This document shows positions 43,858 through 52,602 of a DNA stretch of 52,976 nt, piece by piece. Within the stretch, counting starts at the first letter, position 1. Every line of letters begins with the position of its first letter. Under the pieces are notes generated by a model. The model had not been told where the DNA came from. It did not search any database and saw only the letters and a list, made by a program, of their open reading frames with translations. The DNA lies in contig CASEKF010000042.1 of the NCBI GenBank assembly GCA_949288455.1, positions 1 to 52,976 on the forward strand. Direction: 5' to 3'. Source of the stretch: an uncultured bacterium. GTDB lineage: Bacteria > Vulcanimicrobiota > CADAWZ01. Made by a program: the position numbers and the translations under genes.

Positions 43858-44609
43858 GATATTGCGGGAAAAAGGTTTCAAAAGGATTTACTTTATTAGA
43901 GGCTTTGATTGTCACCGTAGTATTCGGAGCTTTAATGTCAGTTATTTTTTACGCTATGAATTCTTTTCAGAAGGCTTCTTTAAAAGCGGGAGCCAAACAG
44001 GATATTAACGGGCAGATAGCCAGAATTTACAGAGATATCAATAAAAACGTATCGGGAGGCACGGCGATATATTTTGAATTTTACGATAACGGCTCTAACC
44101 ATGATATAAGCTCGATTAATTCAAATAAATTTTCCGTCGAGAAGAGATGGTTTGTATTCCCTGTCAGCAGAGTCTCGAATTCCTCTCAGATGAATTATAC
44201 CGGCAATATTATATACAATAAAATGATATTATATTTTTTGTATTATCCGGGTTGCTGCAACGGTTTTAATAATTGTCCTCATAAATCTCTTTACAGAAGA
44301 ACTTATGATTGTTATATAACCGGAGGCGTAGCTTTACGCAATCCGATGAAAAATTTAGCGTCTCAGTCGGTATTGGAGAGTAAGATGTCGCTTAGCGATT
44401 GGAACGGCTTGCATAAAGTTGACGAAGGCATAGTTGATTTGACTGTTTCTCAGAGAGACGATATTATCACTTTTAATTTAACTCTTCTTAGATTGGAAGA
44501 CGCCGCGAGACATATTGATATAGGAACTAAGAATTTGGTTTCTCCCGATCAAGAAACAAAAAAATATCTTGAGACTATATCTTGGAACTCCGTTCCGGAA
44601 AACACTTAA
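43854..44609 (+). CDS. Minor pilin, PilW/GspJ-like (module 2)
   Basis: This 251-residue protein has the prepilin leader ending in KG, followed by FTLLEALIVTVVFGALMSVI, with Glu at +5. The soluble part has a cysteine-rich YYPGCCNGFNNCPHKSLYRR region that is mirrored in module 3 (YKNGCCNNFDCCPHK), so these cysteines are probably important. The end DSWNSVPENT-like segment (SWNSVPENT) also matches module 3. It overlaps the preceding gene by four bases. Confidence 0.83.
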   Translation: MRYCGKKVSKGFTLLEALIVTVVFGALMSVIFYAMNSFQKASLKAGAKQDINGQIARIYRDINKNVSGGTAIYFEFYDNGSNHDISSINSNKFSVEKRWFVFPVSRVSNSSQMNYTGNIIYNKMILYFLYYPGCCNGFNNCPHKSLYRRTYDCYITGGVALRNPMKNLASQSVLESKMSLSDWNGLHKVDEGIVDLTVSQRDDIITFNLTLLRLEDAARHIDIGTKNLVSPDQETKKYLETISWNSVPENT

Positions 44610-44623
44610 GGAGATATTACGTT

Positions 44624-47266
44624 ATGAAAAAAAAGAAAGGCATAATTCTTCTTTATACTCTCGCTATCACGTCTATTTTAAGCATTCTTCTTATGGGCGT
44701 AGTGTGGAAAATGCAAAACAGCGTTTTATTGACTAAACGGACGGTTCAAGAAATAAAGTCTTATTGGTCTGCTCGAGCCGGCCTGGATTTCGCCGCGGAC
44801 AGACTTACTTCCAACGTCAGTTGGCCCGTTTCGGAAGCGTGCGTTATAGGAGGCTATTCAATAAACGTAATTCCTAACGGAAAAATAACGGGTTTAGACA
44901 GTTCAAGCGATTCTTCGTTCGATCTTCGTTATTACAAAAGCGCGTCTAATACCAACGACGCCGATATTATTAAAGATATCCAAAGAACTTCGACCAGAGT
45001 TTTTCTTTCTAAAAATGAAATTTATTTTTTATCTACCGGAAGATGCGGCTCTAACGATGGAACCAAGATTAATTCCGGGGCTTATACGTCCAGTCTCGAA
45101 TCGGTTTACGCTATGGCTCAACCGGTTAATTTGACGTCTAATTCTTCCGAAACTTCGACCGCTTCGGATATTACGACTGCCAGCGCGGCAATTTACGCCA
45201 ACGGAAGCATAGTCGCAAATATTGACGGAGGATTTTATGTTACTCAGACAGGCGGCTCCCGTCCCGGGCTTGTTTCTAAAGGCAGCGTGACTATTAACAG
45301 TTCGGGAAAATCAAGTCCGCCGAACAGATATTCCAGTTCTCCTCTGTATATGGGGGAAGGAAACGTTTTCGTAGGAGGCTCCGTCTCTCTTAACGGCGCT
45401 ACCATTAAGCCTTCAAATACCAGCAAAAATTTAGTTAATTACGGTCTTAGAGTTTATAATTCTTCTTCCGCTTCAATTCCTCGGGTTTCTATGCCCGCTC
45501 AGAAAGGAATTGATATTCCGGCCGGAATTTACGCTTATATAGAAAAACCTGACGGAGAGCAAACAGACTATATAGAAGATCTGTGCAAAAGAATTTATAA
45601 TATTAAGTTTTATAAAAAATATATTTTAAAAGACGACTCCGAAGGCGATACTCTTGATCCAAATCAAATGGAGGCTTACAATTCTTTTATTGTAGACAGA
45701 GGAAGCGAGTTTACCAGTTTGTCTGCCAATCTTACGTCTACTTTGGGAACTAAACAGTATGAGCCTTTTTTTATACCCGCTTCCATAGCTACAACAAGCG
45801 AAAATTTTCCTCTGAGCTTTGAAGAATATACGAAAGCCAGAAATTTGTCAACTCAGCTGGATCTTCTTGAAAACGCTAAAAAAAATTATGAAGAGTCGAT
45901 AGAGAACCTAAACGAGGCCAAAAGCGAATTCAGCATATTTAATATATTTAACTTGTTTAACAATATAAAAAATATCTTTGAAGCCATGGATGACGAACAG
46001 GAGGCCAGAGATGCTTTAAAATTTATAGAAAGCAACGTTGAGACATACGTGGAAGACGAAGGTTGCAAGTATGTTTTTGAAAAAATTTATTATAAAGGGG
46101 ACGGTTCAGGCTCCTCCGCTCCGTATTTTACTATTATAAAGCCCGTAGAGGACTACGATGTTTCTTACGCTTCCAACAATAAGTCTTTTGATACGAGCAA
46201 CAATATGTTTAATACCGACGTATTAAGAGCTTTTACTTTTGAAGAAGAAGGGGAAAAACTTCTGTTAAAATTCAACGATTCCGTTTATACTAAAGGCGAT
46301 TTTTCGTTTCAGGCTTTTGAAAGAGGAGACGGCGCGTATGAACAGGCTACAATCAAGAGACCCGTTATCGATTTAGGCAATACTTCCGATTCCGGCGCGA
46401 CCTGTCTTCATGCAAACAATATAGATATTAGAGGCATAGTGAACGGCTCCGGCAGAATAGTCGCGTCTAACGATCTTAAATTGGAAGCCGGAGCTAAGCT
46501 GAACGCAGGCGACAGCAATTGGCTGGCTTTGTACGCAGGAAACGAATTGAATCTTTCTTATATTAGCGCAGGTTCGTCTCAGATTGTTACGGCCGAAGAG
46601 CTGCAGCAGGGGAAAACCGCTACGGGGGAAGCATTAGGCCAGGATTCTTTGGCAAGACAAGTCGTATCTTTTGTAGAAAAAGCTTTTGGCGTTGAGCTTA
46701 TGAAAGACGGCAATCTTAATCTCGATGATCTTAATAATATTCTTAATAATACCGGCGACGAGGAATTAGAGAATCTTCTTAAAAACACTAAAAACGGCGA
46801 CGGCGTTTCTTACGCGGAAGTGTTGGGCGGACTTGACACGCAATCAGGAAATCTGGAAGAAGAATTTGCCAACGATTACAGCTCAAGAGATCTGATTGAG
46901 GCTCCTTCCGAAAAAGTTATATCTCAGCTTTCTTGTTGGGCGACTGATCAGCCTTATATCGTTCAGTCAAATTTTAGAGGGTTGCTTTATTCCAACAACG
47001 TCATAAATATAAACGGAGGCGGACAGGGTAATGATTTTTGTCTTGAAGGAATCGTTATATGTAATAACGGCGGAATTATTAATATTTCGGGAGTGCAAAA
47101 CGTAGGAATTCAGTACGACGCCGAGCTTTCAAAAATAATTTTGCCTGATAGTTTCGACAGTTTAAGTTTGACGCTTAAAGATATTATGGTAGAGCAGGAC
47201 GGAGAATTATCAAATACTGTTTATAGTATTAACACGCCTATTTTCAGAGCTTTTAATCGATATTAA
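44624..47266 (+). CDS. Giant PilX-like minor pilin (module 2, 880 aa)
   Basis: This 880-residue protein starts MKKKKG, then a hydrophobic helix IILLYTLAITSILSILLMGV without Glu at +5, then a PilX-like SYWSARAGLDFAADRL. It is far longer than ordinary PilX (about 200) or GspK (about 330). Several parts look beta-solenoid-like (GSIVANIDGGFYVTQTGG; VFVGGSVSLNGATI; NNIDIRGIVNGSGRIVASN), separated by a helical part (about 415-470). ATG 44624 has AAGGAG eleven bases upstream; an in-frame start at 44582 would overlap the PilW gene. It is probably a tip or adhesin-like subunit (inference). Confidence 0.8.
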   Translation: MKKKKGIILLYTLAITSILSILLMGVVWKMQNSVLLTKRTVQEIKSYWSARAGLDFAADRLTSNVSWPVSEACVIGGYSINVIPNGKITGLDSSSDSSFDLRYYKSASNTNDADIIKDIQRTSTRVFLSKNEIYFLSTGRCGSNDGTKINSGAYTSSLESVYAMAQPVNLTSNSSETSTASDITTASAAIYANGSIVANIDGGFYVTQTGGSRPGLVSKGSVTINSSGKSSPPNRYSSSPLYMGEGNVFVGGSVSLNGATIKPSNTSKNLVNYGLRVYNSSSASIPRVSMPAQKGIDIPAGIYAYIEKPDGEQTDYIEDLCKRIYNIKFYKKYILKDDSEGDTLDPNQMEAYNSFIVDRGSEFTSLSANLTSTLGTKQYEPFFIPASIATTSENFPLSFEEYTKARNLSTQLDLLENAKKNYEESIENLNEAKSEFSIFNIFNLFNNIKNIFEAMDDEQEARDALKFIESNVETYVEDEGCKYVFEKIYYKGDGSGSSAPYFTIIKPVEDYDVSYASNNKSFDTSNNMFNTDVLRAFTFEEEGEKLLLKFNDSVYTKGDFSFQAFERGDGAYEQATIKRPVIDLGNTSDSGATCLHANNIDIRGIVNGSGRIVASNDLKLEAGAKLNAGDSNWLALYAGNELNLSYISAGSSQIVTAEELQQGKTATGEALGQDSLARQVVSFVEKAFGVELMKDGNLNLDDLNNILNNTGDEELENLLKNTKNGDGVSYAEVLGGLDTQSGNLEEEFANDYSSRDLIEAPSEKVISQLSCWATDQPYIVQSNFRGLLYSNNVININGGGQGNDFCLEGIVICNNGGIINISGVQNVGIQYDAELSKIILPDSFDSLSLTLKDIMVEQDGELSNTVYSINTPIFRAFNRY

Positions 47267-47338
47267 TTTCTGATGGAGCCTACTGTTTTCCCCGGCTGCC
47301 TCGGAGTTCGCATTATAATTTTGAGCAGTTAAGTCTTT

Positions 47339-47372
47339 AAAATTCCGATATATATATATCGGAATTTTTTTT
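47339..47372 (+). terminator. Terminator after minor-pilin module 2
   Basis: AAAATTCCGATA (47339-47350) and its complement (47357-47368) form a 12-bp stem with loop TATATA, followed by TTTT. It separates module 2 from module 3. Confidence 0.88.
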
Positions 47373-47383
47373 ATGTAAAGAAT

Positions 47384-47412
47384 TTGTTTTTTTTTAGTTT
47401 TTTATGTATAAT
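47384..47412 (+). promoter_or_regulatory. Promoter of minor-pilin module 3
   Basis: TTGTTT (47384-47389) and TATAAT (47407-47412) are 17 bp apart, giving a start near 47419 and a leader of about 31 bases. It follows immediately after the terminator of module 2, so module 3 is independently transcribed. Confidence 0.6.
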
Positions 47413-47449
47413 TAATTTTAAGGATATTTTATATTTCAGGAGGTCTTTT

Positions 47450-47899
47450 ATGCGGCGTAAGATGACTCGCGGCGTTACTATGACGGAACTGCTGGTCTCT
47501 TTGAATATCATAGTCTTTGGTATTTTTGTCATGGCTATGGTAATGATGATGCTTTTAAGAAGCGGCCAAAAAAATATAGATAATTCTTCGGCATATATCG
47601 TGGCCGATTCCGTTATGAAAGAATATCTCAGTAAGCATATAGATTCTTTGGAACATGGGTACGATAGCAGAACAGAAAATACGCCTTTTTCTTACGCCGA
47701 TAAAAAGTTCCATTATAAAATAGAAGCTTCTCAGATTTCCGGTTATGGAGATATGATATACCTTAAAGCCAGCGTAGAGGAAATAGAAGCTTCGGGAGGA
47801 TCCTCCGATATGAAAGCCGTTATAAGCACCATAGCTTCTAAGAGAATAGGCGGTATCAGCGTTCAGGAGACTCATAATATGGGAGGAAATTCAATATAG
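47450..47899 (+). CDS. Minor pilin, first gene of module 3
   Basis: This 149-residue protein has the prepilin signal MRRKMTRG followed by VTMTELLVSLNIIVFGIFVM, with Glu at +5, then RSGQKNIDNSSAYIVADSVMK. ATG 47450 has CAGGAGG six bases upstream. A longer in-frame reading from 47384 would add a hydrophobic segment without coding character. Its last residues (SVQETHNMGGNSI) have no match in the module 2 gene, and the stop TAG at 47897 lies in the first bases of a duplicated segment, so the present end seems to be newly formed. Confidence 0.82.
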   Translation: MRRKMTRGVTMTELLVSLNIIVFGIFVMAMVMMMLLRSGQKNIDNSSAYIVADSVMKEYLSKHIDSLEHGYDSRTENTPFSYADKKFHYKIEASQISGYGDMIYLKASVEEIEASGGSSDMKAVISTIASKRIGGISVQETHNMGGNSI

Positions 47900-48162
47900 A
47901 TAATTCTTCGGCATATATCGCGGCCGATTCCGTTATGAAAGAATATCTTAGTAAGCGTATATTGGTACGACGGCGGAGCAATAAATACGCCTTTTTCTTA
48001 CGCCGATAAAATTGCCGCTATGAAATAGAAGCTTCTTAAATTTCCGGTTATGGAGATATGGTTTATCTTAAAGCTAGCGTAGAGGAAATAGAAGCTTCGG
48101 GAGGATCTTCCGAGATGAAATCCGTGATAAGCGCCGTATTTTCTACAAGAACAAATTTATGA
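47893..48162 (+). pseudogene. Decayed tandem partial copy of the module 3 pilin gene
   Basis: The text from 47893 repeats 47573-47848 closely (for example NIDNSSAYIAADSVMKEYLS and VEEIEASGGSSEMKSVIS). It lacks the leader and helix, has a frameshift after about 30 codons near 47962, and carries an in-frame TAA at about 48036 where the intact copy has CAG. Its 3' end (VISAVFSTRTNL then TGA, 48160-48162) probably is the original end of the gene, just before the PilW-like gene. Confidence 0.92.
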
Positions 48163-48172
48163 CGAGGCTCGT

Positions 48173-48952
48173 ATGAAGTTTAAAGGTTTTACTCTTTTGG
48201 AAACATTAGTGTCTATAGCTGTTTTTACGGCGCTTATGACTATCGTTTTTAACGCTTGGATTACATTTCAAAGAACCGCTTTAAAAAACGAGGGGAAACA
48301 AGACGCTAACTCTCAATGTATAAAAATTTACCGAGACGTAAATAAATATTTGTCTTCGTCAAGCATAAGATATTTCGAATGTTATAATAGTTTCGGCAGC
48401 TCTCAGGATGCCGGTAAGCGTTGGTTCGCTTTTTTATTGAGCAGAAAAAAAGATGAAGCTGCGGCTTATCCAGATTTATTTGCGCCTATGGACTATGAAC
48501 AGATGACTACCTCTCCTATTTTAGTTTATAATACTTTGATGGTTTACAGGCTGATTTATAAGAACGGATGCTGCAATAATTTTGATTGCTGTCCTCATAA
48601 AGTTTTGGGCAGACGGGCGTTTTACGCTAAAGAACCTATATACGTCGGCAAAACGTCTTACAAATTTTCTTCCGAACTTCAGGAAAATTTACAATATGCC
48701 ATAGCTTCCGAAGATATCAAAGATTATGTTGTCGTTGAAAATAACATAATAGATTTAACCGTCAATCAAGACGACGATAGAGTTTCTTTTTATTTGTCGA
48801 CTCTGCGTATTGCGGATGCCCGGAGAGAATTTGAATTCGGAACTGTGCCTTTGACGTCGGAAGCTTCCGGAAATCAGAATTTTCAGGCTTCTGATAAGGC
48901 AAAAAACTACTTGGAGAATTTATCTTGGATTACTGTTCCCGGTAATACTTAG
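48173..48952 (+). CDS. Minor pilin, PilW/GspJ-like (module 3)
   Basis: This 259-residue protein has the leader MKFKG followed by FTLLETLVSIAVFTALMTIV, with Glu at +5. It is paralogous to the module 2 gene: it shares the cysteine cluster GCCNNFDCCPHK, RDVNKYLSSS, and an ending of the form LSWITVPGNT. The start is 10 bp after the pseudogene stop, with GACGAGG upstream. The next gene begins 9 bp after the stop. Confidence 0.85.
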   Translation: MKFKGFTLLETLVSIAVFTALMTIVFNAWITFQRTALKNEGKQDANSQCIKIYRDVNKYLSSSSIRYFECYNSFGSSQDAGKRWFAFLLSRKKDEAAAYPDLFAPMDYEQMTTSPILVYNTLMVYRLIYKNGCCNNFDCCPHKVLGRRAFYAKEPIYVGKTSYKFSSELQENLQYAIASEDIKDYVVVENNIIDLTVNQDDDRVSFYLSTLRIADARREFEFGTVPLTSEASGNQNFQASDKAKNYLENLSWITVPGNT

Positions 48953-48961
48953 GAGGACTTT

Positions 48962-51694
48962 ATGGGCCGAAATAAAGGCGTTATTTTATTATGTACCTTG
49001 GCCGTAATGACTGTTATAAGCATATTCTTAATGGCGGCCGTATGGAGAACTCAAAATAGTATTTTGATGACAAAGCGCGTAACGCAGGAAATAAAGGCTT
49101 ATTGGTCCGCTAAAGCCGGAATAGTTTTTGCCGCCGCAAGCGTGGTTAATAACGTCGAATGGCCTTTTAGAACTTCGACTCAGCAGGGCGGCGGCTTTAG
49201 GGTGACTTTTGACAACAATGTCGTAAAGGGAGAAGACGAAGAATCAGGCGGAGCGTTTTCCATATTTGTTAAAAGCCGATTGGCGTCGTCCTCAGCTTCG
49301 TCTTCCCTGGAACTTTGTCCTTATGCGAGAATGCTTAACAGAATCGACGAGTCTTATCCGCCGGAAAAGGAAGCTTATATTCTTTCGGTAGGTTCCTGCG
49401 GTTCTTCTGTGTGCGGTCTTGAAATTATATACGGAGTCGATCAAAATATTGAAGAAATCAGCACGTCTGCGGCCGTATACGCCGGAGGAAACATTAACGC
49501 TTTCGTAGACGACAAAGTATATATTCTTCAGACTTCGGGGACCAGACCTTCAATTATTTCAGGCAACGGAACTATAATTATTAATGGAACGGGAAATCTC
49601 GGCAAAGAAAACGACGGTCCTTTGGTTATGGGGGAGGGAATAGTATTTTTAAATAATTCCGGAAAACTGAGTTTGACAGGCTCCTCCTCTTCCGTAACTT
49701 TATATCCAAGTTATACCGCTTCAAATCTTGTCAAATACGGTCTGAACGTTTACCCTGTGTCAGGGATTAAAAAACCTGAAGTAACTATGCCTTCCAGACC
49801 CGCTGACGCGTTAAAGATTCCTTCCGGCACTTACTGTTATGTGGAAATGCCCGAAAGTTATACTTTAAATGAATTTCAGTCTGTCCTTAACAATTTGCGA
49901 TATTATCCTATCGAGGATTTTGTAGAATATTATGATAAAGCTAAAACTATAAACGGATATACTTACGGTTCAGGCTCAGACGTCTTAAATACGCAGATGA
50001 GCGTCGTTAAGTGCAACGGCGAAGACATTCAGGCTTCCGACACTTATAATTATGATCCTCAAACAATGTTTGACAAATTTTTTAACGATATGAAGAATAG
50101 TTTTAACGACGCTTTGGGAAAACGTGGCGACGAGGAAAAAAATAAAATTATAGATCAATATAAATTCTATTTAACGGATAAAGTCAATAATACCGTTACT
50201 TCTTATTCGGCAAACTCCGAAGTGGGGAATAAAAAATACGAACCTTTTTTTATACCTCCCGGAGTAGCGAATACCGATAAAGAAAATAAAAGTTTAAGCC
50301 TTACGTTTAAACAGATTACCGAAGCAAGAATTTTTGCGGATATTGTCGATTCTTTAGAGCGAGCCGAAGAACGAATGGAGAATTCCGGATCCGGTTTTTT
50401 TGGCTTGCTAAAAAAACTAGTGGCTTATTTCGAGGTCCGCAATATAAGAAACCGTATAGAGGAACAAGTTAAGGCGGCCGGGGATGACGAATACGTGGCC
50501 GAGAAGATTTATTATTCGGAGACGGAGGACGGCAAATTTTTTACCGTCTTGAAGCCAAAAAAGGAGTATAATAAGCATTATAAAGACGAATTCTCGTTCG
50601 ACGCTTTACGGAAGCTTAACTTTACGGTAAACGATCAAGAATTGGGCTTAAAACTTTCTTCTTCTTTTTATACCGAAGACAGCGATAATTATTTTAATTT
50701 CGCTACTTATGAGCGCGGAGTAACTATCTACAAAACGGCTGAAAAACGACGAGGTTTTGTAGATTTAGGTTTATCGGCGAATGGAGCCGAAAAGGGAATT
50801 TATTCCGATAATATAAATATCAAAGGAATTATAAGCGGGAACGGTCAGCTTGTCGCCGAGAGAGGCGACGTTTCCATAGAAGCCGGTTCGGCTTTAAACG
50901 CGGGAGAAGAAAATTGGGTCGCTATTTATGCCCGTAATGATATAAAATTATCTAAAATTTCTGCGGAAGCGGGCAACGTTACTTCTTTAGAAGATATGTC
51001 CAGCGGCCATACAAGCGATTTTTCCGTTATTATAAAAAATATGCTTGAACAATATTTGCTTTCCAAAGGCTTAATAACCGGAAAAATTGATTTTTCTAAC
51101 AAGAAACATTTAGATATTATAGCCGGTTTGGATTCCGCGGCTATTAGTAATATTTATTTTCAGAAAGATAACTCAGGCGATTATTATTTAAATAAACTTA
51201 GAGGATTCGACGTGCCTGCAGGGGCTTTGGAAGACAAAAATAACGAGAGCGGAGATTACGTTACAAAATTTAACGAAATGATGGATCCAAGTCAAGAACC
51301 GTTATTGAGAGGTTCTTATAATAAGGTTAGAGAACAGATTAAATGTTGGGGTAGCGGCGAGAAATATATAGTCGCTTCTAATTTTAGAGGGTTAATATAT
51401 GGGAATAATTTATATTTGGACGGATGCGGAAACGCTTCCGCAGAGAGCGACGGATCCTATTCTACGACGCAAGTAAAGCCAAGTTTCGCTTTAGAAGGCA
51501 CTATCATATGTTCGGGCGATATTAATATAGTAAATTATTATTCGGTAGTTATAAAGTATAATCCCGAGTTGTCAAGCATAATTTTTTCACAAAGCCCTAA
51601 TTGGGATTCCGCGATGAGTTTGCTGGAAAGATCGATTAGAGACGCGGGAGGAGTTAATAACGAGGGAAAATTTAAGGCCTTTAATCGTATATAA
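48962..51694 (+). CDS. Giant PilX-like minor pilin (module 3, 910 aa)
   Basis: This is a 910-residue paralogue of the module 2 PilX-like protein. The N-terminus is MGRNKG, then VILLCTLAVMTVISIFLMAA, then YWSAKAGIVFAA. Shared landmarks include the beta-repeat parts (NINAFVDDKVYILQTSGTRP), KKYEPFFIPPG, DNINIKGIISGNGQLVAE, LNAGEENWVAIYA, SNFRGLIYGNN and the end GKFKAFNRI. The proteins differ mostly in the variable middle regions. A leader peptide for prepilin peptidase is present. AGGAGG (48951-48956) precedes the ATG by five bases. Confidence 0.8.
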   Translation: MGRNKGVILLCTLAVMTVISIFLMAAVWRTQNSILMTKRVTQEIKAYWSAKAGIVFAAASVVNNVEWPFRTSTQQGGGFRVTFDNNVVKGEDEESGGAFSIFVKSRLASSSASSSLELCPYARMLNRIDESYPPEKEAYILSVGSCGSSVCGLEIIYGVDQNIEEISTSAAVYAGGNINAFVDDKVYILQTSGTRPSIISGNGTIIINGTGNLGKENDGPLVMGEGIVFLNNSGKLSLTGSSSSVTLYPSYTASNLVKYGLNVYPVSGIKKPEVTMPSRPADALKIPSGTYCYVEMPESYTLNEFQSVLNNLRYYPIEDFVEYYDKAKTINGYTYGSGSDVLNTQMSVVKCNGEDIQASDTYNYDPQTMFDKFFNDMKNSFNDALGKRGDEEKNKIIDQYKFYLTDKVNNTVTSYSANSEVGNKKYEPFFIPPGVANTDKENKSLSLTFKQITEARIFADIVDSLERAEERMENSGSGFFGLLKKLVAYFEVRNIRNRIEEQVKAAGDDEYVAEKIYYSETEDGKFFTVLKPKKEYNKHYKDEFSFDALRKLNFTVNDQELGLKLSSSFYTEDSDNYFNFATYERGVTIYKTAEKRRGFVDLGLSANGAEKGIYSDNINIKGIISGNGQLVAERGDVSIEAGSALNAGEENWVAIYARNDIKLSKISAEAGNVTSLEDMSSGHTSDFSVIIKNMLEQYLLSKGLITGKIDFSNKKHLDIIAGLDSAAISNIYFQKDNSGDYYLNKLRGFDVPAGALEDKNNESGDYVTKFNEMMDPSQEPLLRGSYNKVREQIKCWGSGEKYIVASNFRGLIYGNNLYLDGCGNASAESDGSYSTTQVKPSFALEGTIICSGDINIVNYYSVVIKYNPELSSIIFSQSPNWDSAMSLLERSIRDAGGVNNEGKFKAFNRI

Positions 51695-51872
51695 GGCAGC
51701 TTACCGGCTTCAAGAACGGCTTTTATTGTCGATTGCCGCGGAAAGTAGGTTTCCATCTGATTCGGCTGTCTCCGGCAAGGGCTAAGAGAACTTTTTATTT
51801 CACGCATATTAGAAATACTTCCATTATAAAAAACGATCTGATTTTGGATTATACTTTCTAACAGTGCCGGTT

Positions 51873-51897
51873 CCAACTTCTATATTAGTTGGCTTTT
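51873..51897 (+). terminator. Possible terminator after minor-pilin module 3
   Basis: CCAACT (51873-51878) and AGTTGG (51887-51892) flank TCTATATT and are followed by CTTTTT on the + strand. It lies 179 bp after the giant pilin and abuts the stop of the convergent kdpE. Confidence 0.5.
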
Positions 51898-52602
51898 TCA
51901 TGACTCCACTCGCATCATGCGATACCCGATTCCAATATGAGTTTGGATATATTGCGGAGAACCGGGCTCTTTTTCCAGTTTCTTACGTAGAGTAGCCATA
52001 AATACGCGCAGGGAGGCAACGTCGTTTTCCCAGCTTCTTCCCCAAATCTGCCGGGTTATGAACGTATGGGTCAGTACCTTGCCTACATTTTTGCAGAGCA
52101 GGCATAGCAGTTTGTATTCACTGGGAGTTAAGTGGAGCTCTTGATTATCCAAAAAAGCACAGCCGGCTGCGTAATCCACTTTTAACTTGCCATTTGTAAA
52201 AACCGCATCCGTATTCATGGAGCCTATCTGTAGTGCGGATAAGCGCCGTTGTGTCACTCGCAGCCTTGCGAGCAGTTCTTCCACGGAAAAGGGCTTTGTC
52301 AGATAATCATCCGCACCGGCATCCAGCGCATCGATTTTATCCGTATCTTCACTCCGAGCGCTGATTACAATAATGGGCATATTGGACCAGGAACGAACTT
52401 TGTGAATGACTTCCACGCCATCCATATCCGGCAGCCCCAGATCCAACAAAATGATTTCAGGATTGTGGGAGGAAGCCTCCAGAATAGCCAATTCTCCGTT
52501 CGCCGCAGTCAAAAAGCGGTATTTATGGGCTTTTAATGTTGTGGTAATTAAGTTGCGAACGGGCGTATCGTCCTCTACCACTAAGATCAAAGGTTTATTC
52601 AT
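51898..52602 (-). CDS. kdpE: KdpE response regulator
   Basis: This 234-residue OmpR/PhoB-type response regulator has a receiver domain with acidic residues D11 and D12, phospho-acceptor Asp54 (ILLDLGLPDMDG), the switch Ser/Thr and the KPF lysine, followed by a winged-helix domain (about 130-234; LTPSEYKLLCLL, VFMATLRKKLEKEPG). KdpE activates high-affinity potassium uptake genes. ATG at 52602 has GGGAGGTGG upstream on the minus strand; longer readings would be inside kdpD. It overlaps kdpD by 8 bp. Codon use and G+C are higher than in the rest of the window. Confidence 0.9.
   Translation of the reverse strand: MNKPLILVVEDDTPVRNLITTTLKAHKYRFLTAANGELAILEASSHNPEIILLDLGLPDMDGVEVIHKVRSWSNMPIIVISARSEDTDKIDALDAGADDYLTKPFSVEELLARLRVTQRRLSALQIGSMNTDAVFTNGKLKVDYAAGCAFLDNQELHLTPSEYKLLCLLCKNVGKVLTHTFITRQIWGRSWENDVASLRVFMATLRKKLEKEPGSPQYIQTHIGIGYRMMRVES

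Noticed and set aside
51538-51876. A separate minus-strand gene downstream of kdpE
   Set aside because: It would start at TTG with no clear ribosome-binding site, and its second half is antisense to the pilin gene; kept only as a clue for a breakpoint.
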